The translations under genes and the position numbers were made by a program. The notes under the pieces were generated by a model. That model saw nothing but the letters and a program-made list of their open reading frames with translations. It ran no database searches and was not told the origin of the DNA. Positions 34,462-44,243 of a DNA stretch of 64,000 nucleotides are shown here, piece by piece. The first letter of the stretch is position 1. Every line of letters starts with the position of its first letter. Origin of the DNA: an uncultured Clostridia bacterium (GTDB lineage: Bacteria > Bacillota > Clostridia > Oscillospirales > Ruminococcaceae); assembly GCA_944388075.1 (NCBI GenBank), contig CALXHI010000018.1, forward strand, positions 82,079-146,078. The letters run 5' to 3'.

Positions 34462-36702
34462 TTACAATGTCATCTGTCCGATGACTTCCATATCCTTTGC
34501 CATACCGCCGGTCACCGGAATGTTCTTCGCCACATATTTGGCATAGGTCGCAAGCTGCTCGTCCGTGACAATGGCGGCATCTGCCAGAACCGCCTTACCA
34601 CGCAGCGTCATCACCTGTACGCCGATGCTGTCGCGGGTGGTTTTCGGCAAAATCATCGCCGTGTTGAAAATCAGCATACGGCTCTGGCTCGACCGCAGCA
34701 TCACATGGCAATCCTCCGTACAGTACAGCATACACACGAGCGGCGATTTGCCCGAATAGGCATTGGCAAGCTTTTTGCGGTTGGTTTTCGTTGCATAGGC
34801 TTGCAGCGGCACTTTCGCAAGCTTGCCGTTTTCATAGCAGAACAGCATGAAGCCTTCATAGCTTTCCGGCACAGCAACCAAATACCCTACCTTTTCACTC
34901 TCGTCAAAGCCAAGCTTGACCGGCACATAGTCGCCCAATACACTGGCTTTTGTATCATCAAAGACGGATGCTCTTGCCTTATAGACCTGCTGCCGATCGG
35001 TAAAGAACAGCAGCTCCGTGTGATTGGTGGCGGTCATTGTCTGACTAAGCGTGTCCCCCTCCTTATACTTCTGCTCGCCGCTCATACGCAGGCTCTGGGG
35101 CGTAATCTTCTTGAAATACCCCTCTGCCGACAAGAACAGATGCACCGGATAATCCGGAACATCGTCCTGTTCAGCGGTTTCCACCTCATCAGTTTTATCG
35201 TAGAACAGCGTCTTGCGGGGCTGGCCGTATTTCTTGGCAACCGCTTTCAGCTCGTCAATCATAATTGCACGAATGCGCTTGACATCCTTCAGAATGGCCT
35301 CCATATCCGCAATATCCAGTCGCAGCTGTTCGATTTCCTTGGTTCGATTGAGAATGTACTCCCGATTCAGGTGGCGCAACTTAATTTCGGCAACATATTC
35401 CGCCTGCACCGCATCAATGCCAAAGCCAACCATCAGGTTCGACACAACCTCGGATTCCTCCTCGGTTTCCCGTACAATGCGAATCGCCTTGTCGATATCA
35501 AGCAGAATCTGCTCTAAGCCTTCGAGCAGATGCAGCTTATCCATCTTCTTGTGCAGATCGTAGTACACACGACGGCGGATACATTCCGTGCGAAACGCCA
35601 CCCATTCCTCGAGCAGCTCTCGAATACCCAGAACACAGGGCGTGCCGGCTATCAAAATATTAAAGTTGCAGGAAACCGTATCCTGCAAGGGCGTCATGCG
35701 GAACAGCTTGACCATCAGCTTGTCCGGATCGACACCTCGCTTCAAGTCAATCGCCAACTTCAAGCCGTTGATATCGGTTTCGTCACGCATATACGAAATC
35801 TCACGGATTTTTGAGGATTTCACAAGCTCCGTGATTTTGTCCATAATCGCTTCCACCGTGGTAGAATACGGAATCTGCGTCACCTCAATACAGTTGGCAG
35901 CCTTGTCATAATGCCACTTGGCACGCAGCTTGATGCTGCCTCGACCGGTATCGTAAATCTGCTGCAATGCCGCTTCATCATAAAGCAAGAATCCGCCGGT
36001 CGGGAAATCCGGACCTTTCAAGGTGGACAGCAGATCGTGATTCGGATTTTTGATATAGGCGATGGTCGTTTCGCAGACCTCTGCCAGATTGAACGGGCAG
36101 ACATTGCTCGCCATCGATACCGCAATGCCGACATTTGCATTCACCAATACAGACGGGAATGTTGCCGGCAGCAGTGTTGGCTCTTTTGTGGTATTGTCGT
36201 AGTTTGGTACAAAATCAACCGTTTCCTTATCGATATCCCGAAACAGCTCCGCAGCAATCGCTTCGAGCTTCACCTCTGTGTATCGAGGTGCGGCATATGC
36301 CATATTCTTGCTGTAAACCTTGCCGAAATTGCCCTTACTGTCAACATATGGGTGCAGCAGCGATTCATTGCCTCTTGCCATACGCACCATCGTTTCATAG
36401 ATGGCAGCATCGCCATGCGGATTCAGGCGCATGGTCTGACCAACAACATTCGCCGATTTCGTGCGAGCACCGTTCAGCAAACCCATTTGATACATCGTAT
36501 ACAGCAGCTTGCGGTGGGAGGGCTTAAAGCCGTCAATCTCCGGCAATGCTCTCGATACGATCGCACTCATCGCATAGGGCATGAAGTTCTTACGCAGCGT
36601 ATCGGTAATGCGCTGCTCCACCACCAAGCCGGCACCTTCGATATACGCATTGTTCGGATTGGCATTTTGGGGCGTGTCAGTTTTTTTTCGTTGTCTTGCC
36701 AT
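34462..36702 (-). CDS. parC: DNA topoisomerase IV subunit A
   Basis: Type IIA topoisomerase breakage-reunion subunit, decatenating daughter chromosomes. The active-site tyrosine lies in YAAPRYTEVKLEAIAAELFR. The quinolone-region helix MRLNPHGDAAIYETMVRMAR is present. The 746-residue length and the divergent C-terminus without the GyrA box suggest ParC and not GyrA. GGGAG lies 5 bases before the ATG and the gene starts 15 bases after parE ends, which supports a ParE-ParC pair. Confidence 0.93.
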   Translation of the reverse strand: MARQRKKTDTPQNANPNNAYIEGAGLVVEQRITDTLRKNFMPYAMSAIVSRALPEIDGFKPSHRKLLYTMYQMGLLNGARTKSANVVGQTMRLNPHGDAAIYETMVRMARGNESLLHPYVDSKGNFGKVYSKNMAYAAPRYTEVKLEAIAAELFRDIDKETVDFVPNYDNTTKEPTLLPATFPSVLVNANVGIAVSMASNVCPFNLAEVCETTIAYIKNPNHDLLSTLKGPDFPTGGFLLYDEAALQQIYDTGRGSIKLRAKWHYDKAANCIEVTQIPYSTTVEAIMDKITELVKSSKIREISYMRDETDINGLKLAIDLKRGVDPDKLMVKLFRMTPLQDTVSCNFNILIAGTPCVLGIRELLEEWVAFRTECIRRRVYYDLHKKMDKLHLLEGLEQILLDIDKAIRIVRETEEESEVVSNLMVGFGIDAVQAEYVAEIKLRHLNREYILNRTKEIEQLRLDIADMEAILKDVKRIRAIMIDELKAVAKKYGQPRKTLFYDKTDEVETAEQDDVPDYPVHLFLSAEGYFKKITPQSLRMSGEQKYKEGDTLSQTMTATNHTELLFFTDRQQVYKARASVFDDTKASVLGDYVPVKLGFDESEKVGYLVAVPESYEGFMLFCYENGKLAKVPLQAYATKTNRKKLANAYSGKSPLVCMLYCTEDCHVMLRSSQSRMLIFNTAMILPKTTRDSIGVQVMTLRGKAVLADAAIVTDEQLATYAKYVAKNIPVTGGMAKDMEVIGQMTL

Positions 36703-36717
36703 ATTTGCTCCCTTCCG

Positions 36718-38712
36718 TTACGAAATATCCGCCATATCGAGATAGTCGCCGCCGTATTCGGCGATGTAGTCTTTTCTCGCCTGCAAATCATCGCCCAACA
36801 ACATATCAAACATCTGTGCCGTGGCTGCCGCATCCTCCGGCAATACCTGAATAATACGGCGTGTTTCGGGGTTCATGGTGGTCAATGCCATCATATCCGC
36901 CTCGTTTTCACCCAAACCCTTCGAGCGTTGCAGCGTATACTTCTGATCCTCGATCATCTGTAAAATCTTGACCCGCTCCTTTTCATCATAGGCAAAATAG
37001 GTGCGGTCTTTGGTGGTGATCTCAAACAGCGGCGATTCCGCAATATAGACATAGCCCTCCTGAATCAAGGTCGGCACGAGTCGATAAAGCATCGTCAGAA
37101 TCAATGTGCGAATATGGAAACCGTCCTCATCGGCATCCGTACAGATAACAATCTTATTCCAGCGCAAATTCTCCAGCTGGAACGAGGCAAAATCTTTAGC
37201 CGCTTTACCGGACTTCTTTGCCTGTACCTCTACACCACAGCCCAATACCCGCACCAAATCGGTTATAATTTCACTTTTAAAGATACGGGCATAATCTGCC
37301 TTCAGGCAGTTGAGAATCTTGCCACGCACCGGAATGACCGCCTGAAACTCCGCATCTCTCGCCATCTTAACTGAGCCGAGCGCAGAGTCGCCCTCCACGA
37401 TATACAGCTCTCGCCGAGAAACATCCTTTGAACGGCAGTCCACGAATTTTGGCACCATATTGGACAAATCCAAATTGCCGGTCAGCTTTTTCTTGGTATT
37501 TTGGCGAATCCGCTCCGCATCCTCTCGACTGCGCTTGTTGATCAGCACCTGATCGGCAATTCTGGCAGCATCATCGGGATTTTCGGTGAAATACACCTCA
37601 AGCTGATGCTTCAAAAATTCGAGCATCGCCTCATAGATAAAGTGATTGGTGATTGCCTTTTTGGTCTGGTTCTCATACGATGCCACCGTCGAAAACGAGG
37701 ACGATACCAACACCAAGCAGTCCTGCACATCGGCAAAGGTGATTTTGCTCTCATTGCCCTTATAGCGGTTATTCGCCTTCAGAAATGCGTCAATGGATGC
37801 TGTAAACGCACGTTTAACCGCATCATCAGGCGTACCGCCATGCTCCAGAAAACTGGAGTTGTGATAGTATTCGATGCGCTGTACCACATTGGAAAATGCG
37901 AATGCAATCGACAGCTTGACCTTGTATTCCGGCAAATCGGCACGGTCACGTCCCTTGCGGTCTGCCTGCCAATACTGCACCGGTGTCAGCGTTTTGCCGC
38001 CGGTCAGCTCATTGAGGTAATCGGTGATGCCGTTCTCATAGAAAAATTCGGTGGTTTCAAAGCGTCCGGGGGTAGTTTCATTGCGGTAGACAAACAGCAA
38101 ATTCGGGTTGACCACCGCTTGCCGCTTCAGCACATCCCGAAACCATTCATCGGAAATGTCAATATCGGTAAAGACCTCCAAATCGGGCTTCCAATGCGTT
38201 TTCGTACCGGTCTGCTTGTGAGTGGTCGGCTCTTTTTGCAGACCACCGACATTCTCGCCCTTCTCGAAATGCAGGCTGTACTGATAGCCGTCACGGACAA
38301 TCGTTACGTCCATATATTCCGATGCACACTGCGTTGCACACAGTCCCAGACCGTTCAGACCCAGCGAATAGGCATAGGTATCTGCCTCTGCATCGTATTT
38401 ACCGCCTGCATACAGCTCACAGTATACAAGCTCCCAGTTATAGCGTTCCTCGGTCGGGTTCCAGTCCACCGGACAGCCTCTGCCGAAGTCCTCCACCGAT
38501 ACCGACTGATCAAGAAACCGTGTGATGATGATTTTTTTACCGTATCCGGCTCTGGCCTCGTCAATCGAGTTTGAGATGATCTCAAAGAACGAATGCGCAC
38601 AGCCCTCTCGTCCGTCCGAACCGAAAATGACCGCAGGACGCTTTCGTACCTTATCCGGACCTTTCAGCATCGTAATGCTGTCATTGCCATATTCCGGCGT
38701 TTTTTTCGCCAT
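36718..38712 (-). CDS. parE: DNA topoisomerase IV subunit B
   Basis: ATPase subunit of topoisomerase IV. GHKL motifs: FFEIISNSIDEARAGYGKKI and VEDFGRGCPVDW, with YSLGLNGLGLCATQCASEYM for the third motif. TOPRIM motifs: IVEGDSALGSVKMARDAEFQ and VICTDADEDGFHIRTLIL. The 664-residue length fits ParE. It is followed closely by parC. AAGGAGAG upstream is the ribosome site. Confidence 0.94.
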   Translation of the reverse strand: MAKKTPEYGNDSITMLKGPDKVRKRPAVIFGSDGREGCAHSFFEIISNSIDEARAGYGKKIIITRFLDQSVSVEDFGRGCPVDWNPTEERYNWELVYCELYAGGKYDAEADTYAYSLGLNGLGLCATQCASEYMDVTIVRDGYQYSLHFEKGENVGGLQKEPTTHKQTGTKTHWKPDLEVFTDIDISDEWFRDVLKRQAVVNPNLLFVYRNETTPGRFETTEFFYENGITDYLNELTGGKTLTPVQYWQADRKGRDRADLPEYKVKLSIAFAFSNVVQRIEYYHNSSFLEHGGTPDDAVKRAFTASIDAFLKANNRYKGNESKITFADVQDCLVLVSSSFSTVASYENQTKKAITNHFIYEAMLEFLKHQLEVYFTENPDDAARIADQVLINKRSREDAERIRQNTKKKLTGNLDLSNMVPKFVDCRSKDVSRRELYIVEGDSALGSVKMARDAEFQAVIPVRGKILNCLKADYARIFKSEIITDLVRVLGCGVEVQAKKSGKAAKDFASFQLENLRWNKIVICTDADEDGFHIRTLILTMLYRLVPTLIQEGYVYIAESPLFEITTKDRTYFAYDEKERVKILQMIEDQKYTLQRSKGLGENEADMMALTTMNPETRRIIQVLPEDAAATAQMFDMLLGDDLQARKDYIAEYGGDYLDMADIS

Positions 38713-38769
38713 ATTGCGTAATTCTCTCCTTTTCCTTCAGCCTAATCGCCAACAGAGCATTATTTTTAT

Positions 38770-38798
38770 AGTATACCATAGTTTTCAAAAAATTGCAA
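38770..38798 (-). promoter_or_regulatory. Promoter for parE-parC
   Basis: Minus strand TTGCAA (38793-38798), 17-bp spacer ending in ATGG, TATACT (38770-38775), about 60 bases before the parE start. Confidence 0.8.
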
Positions 38799-38826
38799 GC
38801 AAAAAAGCCATGCCATTGTGCGGATG

Positions 38827-40224
38827 TCACAGCCATGCTTGTTCCAAGGCTTCGATGCCGGATCGGATTTGTGTTTCGTCCAAACCGGAAAATCCCGCCA
38901 CCACCGTACAGTCCGGCATATCCGAAACCGGAAAGGAATAATAGCTTGACAGCCCATATACCTGTACTCCGCATTGCCGTGCCGTTGTCAGCAGCGCATT
39001 CTGTTTCATGCCGTTGTGTACGGTCAGCAGCAGGTGCATCCCCGCATCACAGCCCGATATCGTCACAATATTTCTCAGCTTTCCGGCTCGTATTGTCTCA
39101 CACATCACCTGCTGTCGCTGCTTATAGATGCGTTTCATGCGCGCAATATGCGTTTCAAAGTGAGCATTGTCCATGAATTTCGCAAGCGTCAGCTGCTCGA
39201 ACACCGGCACGGTGCAGGAATAGAACCCAAGCTTTGCGGTAAATCGCTTGCACAAATGCGGCGGCAGCACCAGATAGCTGATACGCATGGACGGTGCGAG
39301 CGATTTTGTGAACGTGTTGATATAGATGACCGTTTCGTTGCGATCCAGACTTTGCAGTGCCGGAATCGGTCTGCCGGCATAGCGAAACTCGCTGTCATAG
39401 TCATCCTCGATGATATAGCGTTCCGGCTTTGCACTCGCCCATTGCAGCAGTTCCATGCGACGGGCAATCGGCATCACAATCCCAAGCGGAAAATGATGCG
39501 ATGGCGTCACATGCAGCACGCGCAGCCCAAAGCCCGTGATGGCGTCCACATTCGCCCCTTGCACATCCATCGGAATCGGGAACACTCTTGCGGTATTGGC
39601 ACAGAAAATCTCATAGATTTTGCTGTAACCGGGATTCTCAACACCGTAGGCATTGTCCCGTCCAAGCAGCTGGATAATCAATCCGGTCAGGTACTCTGAC
39701 CCTGCCCCGACCACAATCTGCTCCGGCGATACCTGCATACCCCGAAACGCCTTGAGATAGTCCGCAATCTTCTGCCGCAGAAACAGCACCCCCTGCGGAT
39801 GGCAGGCATTCAGCAGTTCCCGGCTGCCCTCGCTCAGCACCTCTCTCGACAGCTTCGCCCAGACCGAAAACGGAAAATCTGCCGTATCCACACTATTTGT
39901 TTTGAAGTCATACCGTATCGGCGGTTCGGGCTGTGCCTGCATGGAAATCGCATCTGTTTGGGGAATCGGCTCCCAATCCATCCGCACATCGGCTACATAG
40001 TATCCGCTGCCGGGCTTGGCAATCAGATACCCCTCCGCAACCAGCTGTGCATATGCCGTTTCAACAGTCATGACGCTGAGCTTCAGATGTGCGGATAATG
40101 CTCGTTTAGACGGTAATTTCTCACCCGGCTTGAGATGGCCGGATAGGATTTCCGCTTTGATATGCTGATAGAGCTGTAAATAAAGCGGCGTTTTGCTGTT
40201 TGTATCCAAATCCAATGTCAACAT
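38827..40224 (-). CDS. pdxR: MocR/PdxR-type transcriptional regulator (GntR + aminotransferase domains)
   Basis: A 465-residue fusion regulator. Residues 1-75 form a GntR winged helix (PLYLQLYQHIKAEILSGHLK, then SKRALSAHLKLSVMTVETAY). The remainder is an aspartate-aminotransferase-like fold that binds PLP: YIIEDDYDSEFRYAGRPIPA and YINTFTKSLAPSMRISYLVL with the Schiff-base lysine (TKS). It is divergent from pdxST, the genes PdxR typically controls with PLP as signal; the gene name rests on that position. The ribosome site (AAGG) is weak. Confidence 0.85.
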   Translation of the reverse strand: MLTLDLDTNSKTPLYLQLYQHIKAEILSGHLKPGEKLPSKRALSAHLKLSVMTVETAYAQLVAEGYLIAKPGSGYYVADVRMDWEPIPQTDAISMQAQPEPPIRYDFKTNSVDTADFPFSVWAKLSREVLSEGSRELLNACHPQGVLFLRQKIADYLKAFRGMQVSPEQIVVGAGSEYLTGLIIQLLGRDNAYGVENPGYSKIYEIFCANTARVFPIPMDVQGANVDAITGFGLRVLHVTPSHHFPLGIVMPIARRMELLQWASAKPERYIIEDDYDSEFRYAGRPIPALQSLDRNETVIYINTFTKSLAPSMRISYLVLPPHLCKRFTAKLGFYSCTVPVFEQLTLAKFMDNAHFETHIARMKRIYKQRQQVMCETIRAGKLRNIVTISGCDAGMHLLLTVHNGMKQNALLTTARQCGVQVYGLSSYYSFPVSDMPDCTVVAGFSGLDETQIRSGIEALEQAWL

Positions 40225-40290
40225 AGATATAACCGACCTTATAAAAAAATATGAAATTGGCTATGGAAACCATGTCAGTTTCGTGGTATC

Positions 40291-40319
40291 ATTATAGCAC
40301 AAATCTCATGAAAATGCAA
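40291..40319 (-). promoter_or_regulatory. pdxR promoter overlapping the pdxST promoter region
   Basis: Minus strand TTGCAT (40314-40319), 17-bp spacer, TATAAT (40291-40296). On the plus strand an extended -10 (TGG then TATCAT, 40284-40292) overlaps it and has no consensus -35, as expected for a PdxR-activated pdxS promoter. Confidence 0.65.
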
Positions 40320-40332
40320 GGAGTGCATACAG

Positions 40333-41208
40333 ATGGAACACAATCGTTATCAGCTGAACAAAGAGCTTGCCCAGATGCTCAAGGGCGGTGTTATCATGGA
40401 CGTGACCACGCCCGAACAGGCGAAAATCGCAGAGGCGGCAGGTGCCTGCGCCGTCATGGCCTTGGAGCGGATTCCTGCCGATATCCGTGCCGCAGGCGGT
40501 GTATCCCGCATGAGTGATCCGAAGATGATCAAGGGCATTCAGAATGCGGTTTCGATTCCGGTTATGGCAAAATGCCGCATCGGTCATTTCGTCGAAGCAC
40601 AAATTCTGCAAGCCATTGAAATCGACTACATCGATGAGAGCGAAGTGCTGTCCCCTGCCGATGATATGCAGCACATCAACAAGCGCAAGTTTGACGTACC
40701 GTTTGTCTGCGGTGCAAAGGATTTGGGTGAGGCTCTGCGTCGCATCAACGAGGGCGCATCGATGATTCGCACAAAGGGCGAACCCGGCACGGGCGATATC
40801 GTGCAGGCGGTACGTCATATGCGCAAGATGAACAGTGAAATCCAAAAGATTGTTTCAATGGACGAGGACGCACTTTTCCATGAAGCAAAGGAATTGCAAG
40901 TACCGTATGAGCTGGTGCTGTATGTCCATGAGCATGGCAGAATGCCGGTGGTCAACTTTGCTGCCGGCGGTGTGGCAACGCCTGCCGATGCAGCATGGAT
41001 GATGCAGCTGGGCGCAGAGGGCGTATTTGTCGGTTCGGGTATTTTCAAGTCCGGCAATCCGGAAAAGCGTGCTGCCGCAATCGTCAAGGCGGTGACCAAC
41101 TATACCGATCCGAAAATGCTTGCCGAGCTATCCGAAGATCTTGGAGAAGCGATGGTTGGCATCAACGAGGACGAAATCAGCCTGCTGATGGCAGAAAGAG
41201 GCAAATGA
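40333..41208 (+). CDS. pdxS: Pyridoxal 5'-phosphate synthase, synthase subunit PdxS
   Basis: Makes PLP from ribose 5-phosphate, glyceraldehyde 3-phosphate and ammonia. Family hallmarks: [20 protein letters not shown], then [20 protein letters not shown], the catalytic Lys region [16 protein letters not shown], and [20 protein letters not shown]. Length 291 is standard. AAGGAG lies 9 bases before the ATG. It overlaps pdxT as ATGA, so both subunits of the complex are co-translated. Confidence 0.98.
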   Translation: MEHNRYQLNKELAQMLKGGVIMDVTTPEQAKIAEAAGACAVMALERIPADIRAAGGVSRMSDPKMIKGIQNAVSIPVMAKCRIGHFVEAQILQAIEIDYIDESEVLSPADDMQHINKRKFDVPFVCGAKDLGEALRRINEGASMIRTKGEPGTGDIVQAVRHMRKMNSEIQKIVSMDEDALFHEAKELQVPYELVLYVHEHGRMPVVNFAAGGVATPADAAWMMQLGAEGVFVGSGIFKSGNPEKRAAAIVKAVTNYTDPKMLAELSEDLGEAMVGINEDEISLLMAERGK

Positions 41209-41762
41209 TGAAGGTCAGCGTACTGGCGTTGCAGGGTGCATTTCTCGAACATGAGAAAAAGCTGGCAGAATGCGGTGTGGAAGCATTGGAAATCCGGCAG
41301 TGGCGAGATATCGAGCAGTCCTTTGATCGGCTGATTCTGCCCGGCGGGGAAAGCACCGTCATGGGTAAGCTGCTGCACGAACTCGACCTAATGACACCGC
41401 TTCGGGCATTGATCGAGGACGGCATGCCGGTGATGGGGACTTGTGCCGGACTCATTCTGCTGGCAGAGCGAATTGCCGATGACAGCACCGTACATTTGGG
41501 TACGATGGGCATGACCGCAAATCGCAATGCCTATGGTCGACAGCTCGGCAGTTTCCATACCACCGCCGAATGCAGAGGCATCGGCACTATCCCGATGACA
41601 TTCATTCGTGCGCCCCATATCGCAAGCGTATCCTCAGCCGAACCGATCGCCGAGATCGATGGGAAAATCGTAGCAGCCAAAGAGGGCAAACAGCTAGCAT
41701 TGGCATTTCATCCGGAACTGGATACCGATTTGCGACTGCATGAATATTTCCTCGGACTTTGA
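41208..41762 (+). CDS. pdxT: Pyridoxal 5'-phosphate synthase, glutaminase subunit PdxT
   Basis: Class I glutaminase that supplies ammonia to Pdx[21 protein letters not shown] is the typical start; the nucleophile Cys is in MGTCAGLILLAE and the His-Glu pair is in ALAFHPELDTD. The other invariant segment, LILPGGESTVMGKLL, is present. Two in-frame ATGs (41205, 41208) are possible; the second gives the family-like start. Confidence 0.97.
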   Translation: MKVSVLALQGAFLEHEKKLAECGVEALEIRQWRDIEQSFDRLILPGGESTVMGKLLHELDLMTPLRALIEDGMPVMGTCAGLILLAERIADDSTVHLGTMGMTANRNAYGRQLGSFHTTAECRGIGTIPMTFIRAPHIASVSSAEPIAEIDGKIVAAKEGKQLALAFHPELDTDLRLHEYFLGL

Positions 41763-41769
41763 TGGCAAC

Positions 41770-41806
41770 AAGTCTGCCGTATCCATGCGATAGGGCAGAC
41801 TTTTTT
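41770..41806 (+). terminator. Terminator of pdxST
   Basis: AGTCTGCC (41771-41778) pairs with GGCAGACT (41794-41801), followed by TTTTTT. Confidence 0.9.
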
Positions 41807-41834
41807 GCGATAACCTGTGAACAATCCGAAAATC

Positions 41835-41854
41835 TTGTCAAAAAAGCGTGACAA
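41835..41854. promoter_or_regulatory. Candidate operator for nadBC
   Basis: TTGTCA (41835-41840), 8-base spacer, TGACAA (41849-41854): an exact dyad that overlaps the -35 of the nadB promoter. NAD repressors of the NiaR type are plausible binders; that is inference from position. Confidence 0.4.
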
Positions 41855-41876
41855 ATCGACAAAGTTGTGCTATAAT
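41848..41876 (+). promoter_or_regulatory. Promoter for nadB-nadC
   Basis: GTGACA (41848-41853), 17-bp spacer, TATAAT (41871-41876). Confidence 0.75.
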
Positions 41877-41928
41877 ATAGAGTAATCCGCTTTTGCGATT
41901 CAGATTTGGAATATTGGGAGGCTATGGT

Positions 41929-43389
41929 ATGGCAACATTGGAATCCAATTATGATGTCGTCATTGTCGGTGCCGGTGCGGCAGGCTGCTATGCGGCTCTG
42001 CATCTGCCACCGACCTTGCGTGTGCTGCTGCTCTCGAAGCAGGAAGCAACCCTTTGCAATTCGGCACTCGCACAGGGAGGTATCGCCGGTGTTTGGAATT
42101 CCCCGAACGACAACACCGAGCTGCACGCCAATGACACTCGTATTGCCGGTGCATTCACCAATAACCCGAAAACTCTGCACATTCTCGTCACCGAGGCGGC
42201 ACGGGATATTGAACAGCTGGTCGCCTACGGTGTGGAATTCGACAAAGACGAAACCGGCGACTATGACCGTACCCTCGAAGGCGGCCATTGCAGACGGCGT
42301 ATCTTCCACCACCGTGACTCCACGGGTGCAGAGATTCTCCGCGGACTGCTCGCACAGGTGCAGCTGCTGCCGAATGTCACGCTCTCGGAACATACTGTGG
42401 TCAGCCGTGCCATGAAAACCGAAACCGGCTTCTCCTGCGAATTGATGCAGGGCGTTGAATGTTCGGTGGTCAACTGCCATTTCCTGATTCTTGCCACCGG
42501 CGGTATCGGTCGTGTGTACGAACACACCACCAACTCCGCTATTGCAACCGGTGACGGCATCCGTCTGGCATATGAATTGGGCGCACGCATTAAGAATCTC
42601 AGCCTGATTCAGTTTCACCCGACTGCGTTCAACAATAAGCACAGCCGAGAATGCTTCCTCATCTCCGAGGCGGTGCGTGGTGAGGGTGCATACCTGCGCA
42701 ACTGCCATATGGAACGATTCATGCACCGCTATGACGACCGTCTGGAACTCGCCCCTCGTGATGTGGTATCTCATGCGATCATTCGGGAAAGCCAACGGAC
42801 CGGCTCAAAGGATTTCTGGCTCGATATCACGCACAAAGACCCCGAAGAAGTGCGCAATCGTTTCCCGAACATCTACACCAAATTGCTCAAACAGGGCTAT
42901 GACTTGACGAAAGAGCCTGTGCCGATTTATCCGTGCCAACATTATCTGATGGGCGGCATCCATGTCAATGCCAATGCGCAAACCCGTATCGACCGGCTCT
43001 ATGCCTGCGGCGAATGTGCCCATACCGGTGTACACGGCAGCAACCGCCTCGCCAGCAACAGCTTGCTCGAAGCATTGGTCTTTTCTCGCAGAGCGGCTGA
43101 AGAAATCGCAAAAATTGCCGAGGATCTCTCCCCGAAATTCATCGAGGGACAGTTCCCGCCAATTACCGCAACTGAGCCGATTCCCCACGGTATTCGCACC
43201 GAATTGCGAAAGCTCTTGCAGGAAAACTATTTCGTCATTCCCAATACCGAGCATATCCATGAGGCATATGAGCGTGTTACCGAATTGATTCAGCTGATTG
43301 CCTGTGAAGATTGGCTCATGAATCTCGACTACATCGAAGCCAAATCGCAAGCGACTTGTGCATATTTAATTTTGGAGGAACAACTATGA
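41929..43389 (+). CDS. nadB: L-aspartate oxidase
   Basis: First step of de novo NAD synthesis: FAD-dependent oxidation of aspartate to iminoaspartate. The FAD-binding start YDVVIVGAGAAGCYAALHLP is clear; CNSALAQGGIAGVW and IQFHPTAFNNKHSRECFLIS are family motifs; GGIHVNANAQTRIDRLYACG and HGSNRLASNSLLEALVF close the active site. The ATG at 41929 lies 7 bases after GGAGG. At 486 residues it lacks part of the C-terminal helical domain of E. coli NadB (540). It is coupled to nadC; no nadA is present in the window. Confidence 0.95.
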   Translation: MATLESNYDVVIVGAGAAGCYAALHLPPTLRVLLLSKQEATLCNSALAQGGIAGVWNSPNDNTELHANDTRIAGAFTNNPKTLHILVTEAARDIEQLVAYGVEFDKDETGDYDRTLEGGHCRRRIFHHRDSTGAEILRGLLAQVQLLPNVTLSEHTVVSRAMKTETGFSCELMQGVECSVVNCHFLILATGGIGRVYEHTTNSAIATGDGIRLAYELGARIKNLSLIQFHPTAFNNKHSRECFLISEAVRGEGAYLRNCHMERFMHRYDDRLELAPRDVVSHAIIRESQRTGSKDFWLDITHKDPEEVRNRFPNIYTKLLKQGYDLTKEPVPIYPCQHYLMGGIHVNANAQTRIDRLYACGECAHTGVHGSNRLASNSLLEALVFSRRAAEEIAKIAEDLSPKFIEGQFPPITATEPIPHGIRTELRKLLQENYFVIPNTEHIHEAYERVTELIQLIACEDWLMNLDYIEAKSQATCAYLILEEQL

Positions 43390-44243
43390 TGCAGCTGCTG
43401 CCCTGTTATGTGGACGAGGTCATTCGCCGTGCCCTCACCGAGGATATCAACGACATGGATGTGACCACCGATTTCCTGCTCTCCCCCGATGATGTATCCG
43501 AAGCCTATCTGATGGCAAAGGATGACGGTGTCCTCTGCGGCATGGAAATTGCCGCATGTGTGTTTGAACTGGTTGGCGAAGGGGTAACCTTTACGGTGCT
43601 TGCCAAGGACGGCGATACCGTGCATTACGGCGATATCCTTGCCACCATGCACGGCAATACCCGCACCCTGCTGAAAGGCGAACGAACGGCTCTGAACCTT
43701 TTGCAGCATCTCTCCGGCATTGCCACCGAAACCGCCAAATGCGTAAAACTTGTGGAGGGCACTCGTGCCTCCATCGCCGATACCCGAAAAACCATGGTCG
43801 GCATTCGTGCGATGCAGAAATATGCGGTTCGCTGCGGCGGCGGCAGAAACCATCGCTTCAACCTATCCGACGGCGCAATGCTCAAGGACAATCACATCGA
43901 TGCCTGCGGCGGCATTCTCCCGGCAATTACGCAATTGCGCAAGCAGATTGGGCATATGGTGCGCATTGAGGTTGAGGTGCGTTCTCTCGAGGAATTGCAG
44001 GAAGCCCTCGATGCCAAAGCCGATATCATCATGCTGGACAATATGGACTGCGATACCATGCGGCAGGCGGTTGCCATCACCGACGGCAAAGCCCTGCTCG
44101 AAGCATCGGGGGGCATTACACATGACACCATTCGTGCCGTAGCCGAAACCGGTGTGGACATCATCTCGATTGGTGCGCTGACGCACAGTGTCAAGGCATT
44201 CGATATTTCCATGAAATTCAAGCGAAAAGAGGCTAAACAATGA
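43386..44243 (+). CDS. nadC: Nicotinate-nucleotide pyrophosphorylase (carboxylating)
   Basis: Converts quinolinate to nicotinate mononucleotide. Motifs: ALTEDINDMDVTTDFLL, then GERTALNLLQHLSGIATETA, ADTRKTMVGIRAMQKYAVRC, GGGRNHRFNLSDGAMLKDNH and VEVRSLEELQEALDAKADI. Normal length, 285 residues. The first ATG overlaps the nadB stop and follows GGAGG by 7 bases. The gene in turn overlaps the SGNH-esterase gene by 4 bases. Confidence 0.97.
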   Translation: MMQLLPCYVDEVIRRALTEDINDMDVTTDFLLSPDDVSEAYLMAKDDGVLCGMEIAACVFELVGEGVTFTVLAKDGDTVHYGDILATMHGNTRTLLKGERTALNLLQHLSGIATETAKCVKLVEGTRASIADTRKTMVGIRAMQKYAVRCGGGRNHRFNLSDGAMLKDNHIDACGGILPAITQLRKQIGHMVRIEVEVRSLEELQEALDAKADIIMLDNMDCDTMRQAVAITDGKALLEASGGITHDTIRAVAETGVDIISIGALTHSVKAFDISMKFKRKEAKQ

